A stretch of 64,000 nucleotides of DNA, from contig CAYGSJ010000001.1 in NCBI GenBank assembly GCA_964352665.1, positions 124,001 to 188,000 of the forward strand, given 5' to 3'. The DNA is from UBA1672 sp964352665 (GTDB lineage Bacteria; Pseudomonadota; Alphaproteobacteria; Micavibrionales; Micavibrionaceae). Numbering within the stretch: position 1 is the stretch's first letter; every line of letters begins with the position of its first letter. Positions 60,291 to 64,000 of this stretch are shown piece after piece. The position numbers and the translations under genes are program-made. The notes beneath the pieces were generated by a model. It searched no databases. It was given only the letters and a program-made list of their open reading frames with translations, and was not told the origin of the DNA.

Positions 60291-60797
60291 ATGCAGGATA
60301 AGCGTATTTGCATTGGCAAGATAGCTTCTGCACATGGTGTTAAGGGGCTGGTCAAAATTTTTCCTTACTGTGAAGATATAAGCCTATTGAATGGCGTTCT
60401 TTTAATCGGTGAAACCGGAGAAGATACCCTCACAATCACCTTAAAAAATCCAATTGGAAAATATATTCTTGCCGAAATACAAGGCGTTACTTCTCGTGAG
60501 CAAGCTCAGGAAATTAAACACTCTCTTTTCGTGCTACGTGAAAAATTACCAGAAATTGGCGATAAAGATTCTTACTATTATGAAGATTTATGCGGATTAT
60601 CCGTGATAAATGATAAAAAACATATTATCGGAACTGTTTTAAATGTACATAACTACGGCGCAGGTGATCTTTTGGAGGTGAAACCAGAAAATGGTGCCAC
60701 ATATTACGTTCCATTCGAAGATAATTATATAAATGAAGTTGATCTAAAGACTCGTCAGATTAGCATCGTCAATGCCGATCACTTTATCGTAGAGTAA
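60291..60797 (+). CDS. rimM: 16S rRNA processing protein RimM
   Basis: A 168-residue assembly factor for the 30S head; it works with S19. The N-terminal RimM barrel (KRICIGKIASAHGVKGLVKI, residues about 4-23) and the C-terminal PRC-barrel part (about 95-165: YYEDLCGLSV, GTVLNVHNYGAGDLLEV, PFEDNYINEVDL) are complete. I choose the ATG at 60291 (GGAGAA six bases upstream) rather than a TTG 21 bases earlier. It is the second gene of the rpsP operon. Confidence 0.94.
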   Translation: MQDKRICIGKIASAHGVKGLVKIFPYCEDISLLNGVLLIGETGEDTLTITLKNPIGKYILAEIQGVTSREQAQEIKHSLFVLREKLPEIGDKDSYYYEDLCGLSVINDKKHIIGTVLNVHNYGAGDLLEVKPENGATYYVPFEDNYINEVDLKTRQISIVNADHFIVE

Positions 60798-60801
60798 TGT
60801 T

Positions 60802-61518
60802 ATGACCTCAAAGACCCTACATATAAATCTTTTAACCCTCTTCCCCGAAATGTTTCCGGGGTCTCTTGGTGAATCCTTAAGTGGCAAAGCCTTGGACAAG
60901 GAATTATGGGCTTACGAATGCATAAACATTCGTGATTTTGCCACAGGAATTCATAAAAATGTAGATGATACGCCCTTTGGAGGCGGAGCTGGTATGGTAA
61001 TGCGCCCCGATATCATTGAAAGCGCCCTGCTTTCTGTTCAACCTGTAGGGCGAAAAATATATATGAGCCCACGCGGAAAACCGCTCACACAAGCCCTTGT
61101 AAAAGAACTGGCTAAGGAGAAGGTCCTAACTATTCTTTGTGGTAGGTATGAAGGTGTTGATCAACGCGTCCTTGATGCACATGAATTTGAAGAAATCAGT
61201 GTCGGAGATTACGTTCTTTCAGGTGGCGAGCCCGCAGCCTTGATTCTTATGGATGCCTGTATCAGGCTGCTTGATGGGGTCATGGGAAATGCCTCTACAC
61301 CTAACGAAGAAAGCTTTTCCGACGGATTATTGGAATATCCGCATTATACACGACCCGGCGAATGGATTGATAACGCTGGAAATAGCCATAAAGTACCGGA
61401 AGTCCTTAGCTCGGGCCATCATGAAAACATTGAAAAATGGCGACAGGAGCAGTCGGAAATCCTAACCAGAGAAAAGCGCCCAGATCTGTGGCAAGCCCAT
61501 GAAAATAAGAAAAAATAA
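60802..61518 (+). CDS. trmD: tRNA (guanine37-N1)-methyltransferase TrmD
   Basis: Methylates G37 of tRNAs reading CNN/GNN codons. The 238-residue protein is of the SPOUT knot family. Visible are the start INLLTLFPEMFPGSLGESL, FGGGAGMVMRPD, the SAM-binding knot (LCGRYEGVDQRVLD, SVGDYVLSGGEPAALILMDA) and VLSSGHHENIEKWRQE. Directly follows rimM by 4 bases. Standard operon order. Confidence 0.97.
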   Translation: MTSKTLHINLLTLFPEMFPGSLGESLSGKALDKELWAYECINIRDFATGIHKNVDDTPFGGGAGMVMRPDIIESALLSVQPVGRKIYMSPRGKPLTQALVKELAKEKVLTILCGRYEGVDQRVLDAHEFEEISVGDYVLSGGEPAALILMDACIRLLDGVMGNASTPNEESFSDGLLEYPHYTRPGEWIDNAGNSHKVPEVLSSGHHENIEKWRQEQSEILTREKRPDLWQAHENKKK

Positions 61519-61553
61519 CTTGTCTTTTGTGGTCCAATATTATAGAACAGGCG

Positions 61554-61633
61554 CAGAATCGGAGAAATCCGCGAAAAAAGAGAATTGAACCGCCGGTGGT
61601 TTTCTAAAGAAATCCATTCGAAATCGGGTTCTG
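61554..61633 (+). promoter_or_regulatory. Possible structured leader of rplS
   Basis: In the 131-base trmD-rplS spacer, CAGAATC (61554-61560) can pair with GGTTCTG (61627-61633), enclosing AACC/GGTT and TTTC/GAAA hairpins (roughly 61588-61611). The 3' arm ends three bases before the AAAGG ribosome site (61636-61640), so folding could affect rplS translation. Autogenous leaders exist for L19 in some bacteria; a relation is not shown. Confidence 0.35.
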
Positions 61634-61649
61634 ATAAAGGATTATAGAT

Positions 61650-62126
61650 ATGAATACATTAGAAAAATTCGAAGCTAAACAGCTCGAAAAATTACAAAGC
61701 CAAAAAGAAGTTCCTAATTTCGGAGCTGGCGACACAGTCAAAGTTAACGTTAAAATTAAAGAAGGCACGCGTGAGCGTATTCAGGCCTATGAAGGTGTGT
61801 GTATTTCACGCGAAGGCAAGGGTGTAAACGAAAGTTTCACAGTCCGCAAAATAAGCTATGGCGAAGGTGTCGAGCGTGTATTTCCTTTATGGAGTTCGCG
61901 TGTCGATTCTGTTGAGCTTGTACGTCGCGGTTCTGTTCGCAGAGCTAAGCTTTACTATCTACGTGACCGTCAAGGTAAGTCTGCGCGTATTGCAGAACGC
62001 ACTACAGGATACGGCATTGAGAAAAAAGATACTGACGCTACTAAAAAAACAAAAAAATCTGCTCCCAAAAAAGAAAAGAAAGCAGAAAAAAAGCCGAAGA
62101 TCAAAAAAGAAACAAAAAAGAAATAG
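61650..62126 (+). CDS. rplS: 50S ribosomal protein L19 with basic tail
   Basis: A 158-residue L19. The conserved domain is residues 1-120 (FEAKQLEKLQSQKEVPNFGAGD, VKEGTRERIQAYEGVCI-like, VERVFPLWSSRVDSVELVRRGSVRRAKLYYLR). The last 35 residues are a Lys-rich tail (TKKTKKSAPKKEKKAEKKPK). L19 sits at the 30S-50S interface. Shine-Dalgarno AAAGG is 9 bases before the ATG. It is followed by a terminator and leuC. Confidence 0.96.
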   Translation: MNTLEKFEAKQLEKLQSQKEVPNFGAGDTVKVNVKIKEGTRERIQAYEGVCISREGKGVNESFTVRKISYGEGVERVFPLWSSRVDSVELVRRGSVRRAKLYYLRDRQGKSARIAERTTGYGIEKKDTDATKKTKKSAPKKEKKAEKKPKIKKETKKK

Positions 62127-62150
62127 CTTCTCTTTTTATCTCGTCTTTAG

Positions 62151-62176
62151 AGAGCCCTTTTTGGGGCTCTTTCTCG
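62151..62176 (+). terminator. Terminator after rplS
   Basis: Seven-base arms AGAGCCC (62151-62157) and GGGCTCT (62164-62170) with loop TTTTTG, followed by a moderate T-rich run. Confidence 0.65.
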
Positions 62177-62207
62177 TTTATAAGAGACAAAAATATATTG
62201 GCTATCC

Positions 62208-62236
62208 TCGACAAAGTAAGGATTTCAAACTATACC
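62208..62236 (+). promoter_or_regulatory. Promoter candidate of leuC
   Basis: -35 TCGACA (62208-62213), a 17-base spacer and -10 TATACC (62231-62236), with the leuC start 34 bases later. The same -10 sequence is seen before xerD. Confidence 0.5.
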
Positions 62237-62270
62237 GTATACAGTAAAGTAAAAAACAAGACCGAATATT

Positions 62271-63674
62271 ATGGCGCCACGTACACTTTATCAAAAAATT
62301 TGGGATGATCATGTTGTCGAACAAGGCAGTGATGGGACCTGTTTAATATATATTGATCGTCATTTGGTACATGAAGTCACTTCCCCGCAAGCTTTTGAAG
62401 GCTTACGCATGAATGGCAGGACGGTTCGAAAGCCCGAAAACACGCTTGCCGTTATGGATCACAATGTTCCAACCACTGACAGATCTCTTCCTATTGAGCA
62501 GGAGGATAGCCGTATTCAAATTAATACTCTGCGGGCGAATTGTGAAGAATTTGGGGTAGAACTTTTTGACCTTAACGATAAACGTCAGGGAATTGTTCAT
62601 ATTATAGGGCCCGAACAAGGCTTTACCCAGCCCGGCATGACAATTGTCTGTGGCGATAGCCATACCTCGACCCACGGGGCATTCGGCGCCCTTGCCTTTG
62701 GTATTGGTACATCAGAAGTTGAGCATGTTCTAGCAACACAAACCCTGATCCAGAAACAGGCAAAGAATATGCGTATCACTGTGAATGGTGTTCTGCCTAC
62801 GGGAGTTACATCGAAAGACCTGATTTTAGCGATTATCGGAAAAATTGGGACCGCAGGTGGCACAGGACATGTTATTGAATATGCCGGAGAAGCCTTCAGA
62901 AACCTATCAATGGAAGGACGCATGACAGTTTGTAATATGTCTATTGAGGGTGGTGCACGTGCAGGACTTATTGCTCCGGATGATACAACATTTCAATATA
63001 TCAAAGGTCGTCCACGCGCTCCCAAACGAGAAGACTGGGATAAGGCTGTTGCATTTTGGAAAACACTTTATTCCGATGATAATGCAACCTATGACAAAGA
63101 AATTACACTTGATGCCACAGATATAATGCCGACTGTAACATGGGGTACAACACCTGAAGATGTTGTACCAATTACCGGCACTGTACCCTCTCCTTCTGAT
63201 TTCGATGATCCTAATAAACAGGCATCAGTAAAGCGCATGCTTGATTATATGGGGCTTACGCCAGGCACAAAAATTCAGGATATAGTAGTAGATAAAGTAT
63301 TTATAGGCTCATGCACAAACGCACGTATCGAAGATTTACGAGAAGTTGCAAAAATTGCTCAGGGCAAAAAGGTTGCAAATAATGTTGAGGCCATGGTGGT
63401 TCCCGGATCAGGGCTGGTAAAGGCCATGGCAGAAGAAGAAGGTATAGCCAGCATTCTTATTGAGGCCGGCTTTGACTGGCGTGAACCAGGATGTTCTATG
63501 TGCCTAGGCATGAACCCGGACCAACTAAAACCCGAAGAACGTTGTGCCTCCACCTCAAACCGTAATTTTGAAGGGCGACAAGGACGCGGCGGACGGACTC
63601 ACCTTCTTTCTCCCGCAATGGCAGCAGCAGCAGCAATTACAGGTAAATTAACCGATGTTAGAGATTTCATTTAG
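62271..63674 (+). CDS. leuC: 3-isopropylmalate dehydratase large subunit
   Basis: Aconitase-family [4Fe-4S] enzyme of leucine synthesis, isomerising 2- to 3-isopropylmalate with LeuD. The 467-residue length is standard. Motifs are VMDHNVPTTDR, VCGDSHTSTHGAFGALAFGIGTSEVEHVLATQ with the first ligand region, and the cysteines in FIGSCTNARIEDL and PGCSMCLGMNPD; ASTSNRNFEGRQGRGG follows near the end. leuD is not in the window. It has its own promoter candidate and is preceded by the rplS terminator; no ribosome site is obvious. Confidence 0.97.
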   Translation: MAPRTLYQKIWDDHVVEQGSDGTCLIYIDRHLVHEVTSPQAFEGLRMNGRTVRKPENTLAVMDHNVPTTDRSLPIEQEDSRIQINTLRANCEEFGVELFDLNDKRQGIVHIIGPEQGFTQPGMTIVCGDSHTSTHGAFGALAFGIGTSEVEHVLATQTLIQKQAKNMRITVNGVLPTGVTSKDLILAIIGKIGTAGGTGHVIEYAGEAFRNLSMEGRMTVCNMSIEGGARAGLIAPDDTTFQYIKGRPRAPKREDWDKAVAFWKTLYSDDNATYDKEITLDATDIMPTVTWGTTPEDVVPITGTVPSPSDFDDPNKQASVKRMLDYMGLTPGTKIQDIVVDKVFIGSCTNARIEDLREVAKIAQGKKVANNVEAMVVPGSGLVKAMAEEEGIASILIEAGFDWREPGCSMCLGMNPDQLKPEERCASTSNRNFEGRQGRGGRTHLLSPAMAAAAAITGKLTDVRDFI

Positions 63675-64000
63675 ATCAGGCTGGCCTACAGACTTTGATT
63701 TTGACACTGACGAAGTGTGTCAAAGTGTTTTTAAACCTTTTATATTGAATGAATTGGAGGCACTTAAAGCCTACGACACACGTCGTCCAGAAGATATAAC
63801 ATATATTTTCCGTGAACATGCCGAACGGGTTGCAACCAACATGAAAAAAACCTGCGTTTATATGGGATTTGGGGATGTGGTTGCCAATAATATGTATTGG
63901 GCCTTATTACCCCATGATATAGGAAAGAAAAATCTGCCTTTAGATATATGGGATAAAGAAGACAAACCTACGGCGAAACTAAAACAATTTAGACGTACAC
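63656..64000 (+). CDS. HD-domain phosphohydrolase-like protein, N-terminal part (runs off the right edge)
   Basis: The frame opens with an ATG at 63656, inside the last 19 bases of leuC in another frame, and continues for 115 codons to the window end. The sequence contains FREHAERVATNMKKTC and LLPHDIGKKNLPLDIW, with the HD metal dyad (HD followed by IGK) of the HD/HD-GYP phosphohydrolase superfamily. The rest of the domain lies outside the window. Translational coupling to leuC is suggested by the overlap. The substrate is unknown; cyclic-di-GMP or nucleotide hydrolysis is a family possibility. Confidence 0.8.

Noticed and set aside
59920..60335. Two long antisense frames opposite the rpsP tail (137 and 123 aa)
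   Set aside because: They exist because the Glu/Ala/Lys-rich tail has few antisense stops; the products are low-complexity (Phe/Leu/Ser-rich) with no family features.
1..64000. CRISPR arrays, insertion sequences, rRNA and tRNA genes
   Set aside because: I looked for regularly spaced repeats, transposase frames with terminal inverted repeats and cloverleaf patterns, and saw none.

Overview
The window is a gene-dense (over 90% coding), AT-rich stretch of chromosome from an alphaproteobacterium. It is built almost entirely of housekeeping genes. The evidence for the lineage is gene content and gene order: aroK-aroB-CNNM/HlyC divergent from xerD-accA, a BolA/DnaJ/cobS/cobT block, a divergent MJ0042 zinc-ribbon gene and ftsEX, ydcF-plsC-DUF2125 convergent with tyrA, ffh-rpsP-rimM-trmD-rplS-leuC, and families typical of this class (CarD, DUF4175/TIGR02302, DUF2336, RHH_4, HIG1-like twin-TM protein). 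The low GC, the HD-domain gene after leuC and the HisRS type suggest a Rhodospirillales/Micavibrio-like or uncultured low-GC lineage; this placement is inference. I saw no insertion sequence, prophage, CRISPR array, rRNA or tRNA.

Layout. 1-7.3 kb: end of lysC, ubiG, two small proteins, the electron-transfer flavoprotein pair etfBA, a pentapeptide-repeat protein, a TlpA-like thioredoxin, an LptM-like lipoprotein and lysA. 7.4-15.3 kb: a large DUF4175 membrane protein whose 3' end is overlapped antisense by a zinc-ribbon gene, then an apparent operon of a secreted helical-repeat protein, ftsE, ftsX, ydcF and a plsC-DUF2125 fusion. 15.3-19.5 kb (minus strand): aromatic amino acid genes (tyrA, chorismate mutase), a methyltransferase, mutT and a membrane-anchored parvulin. 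19.7-24.3 kb: secA overlapping an FAD oxidoreductase and an aldo/keto reductase. 24.3-30 kb: CNNM/HlyC protein, aroB and aroK on one strand; xerD and accA on the other.

30-36.8 kb: RHH and BolA genes, a DnaJ-domain gene that looks leaderless, cobS, cobT, an unusual-type hisS and a secreted protein. 36.7-47.6 kb: sufE, clpX, a DHH phosphoesterase, an LD-carboxypeptidase, an NTF2-like protein, carD, a metallophosphoesterase-like protein that has lost its metal ligands, an M48 lipoprotein protease, a degenerate thermonuclease-like protein, a proline iminopeptidase and pgk. 47.6-56.7 kb (mainly minus strand): DUF2336, sdaA, amn, ftsY, mtaB, an intact metallophosphatase and dapF. 56.8-64 kb: lysE-type exporter, ffh, GNAT, rpsP, rimM, trmD, rplS, leuC and the start of an HD-domain gene.

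Functional themes are lysine/diaminopimelate metabolism (lysC, lysA, dapF), aromatic amino acids (aroK, aroB, chorismate mutase, tyrA), protein export (secA, ffh, ftsY), cell division and envelope (ftsEX, DUF4175, plsC, LD-carboxypeptidase) and ribosome/tRNA maturation (rpsP, rimM, trmD, rplS, mtaB, hisS). I found no convincing new defence or mobile system. The most interesting signals are the antisense overprinted His-rich tail, the repeat protein abutting ftsE, the plsC-DUF2125 fusion, two degenerate enzymes (42.0-45.3 kb), the GC-rich folded region before lysE, and the leaderless dnaJ-like promoter.
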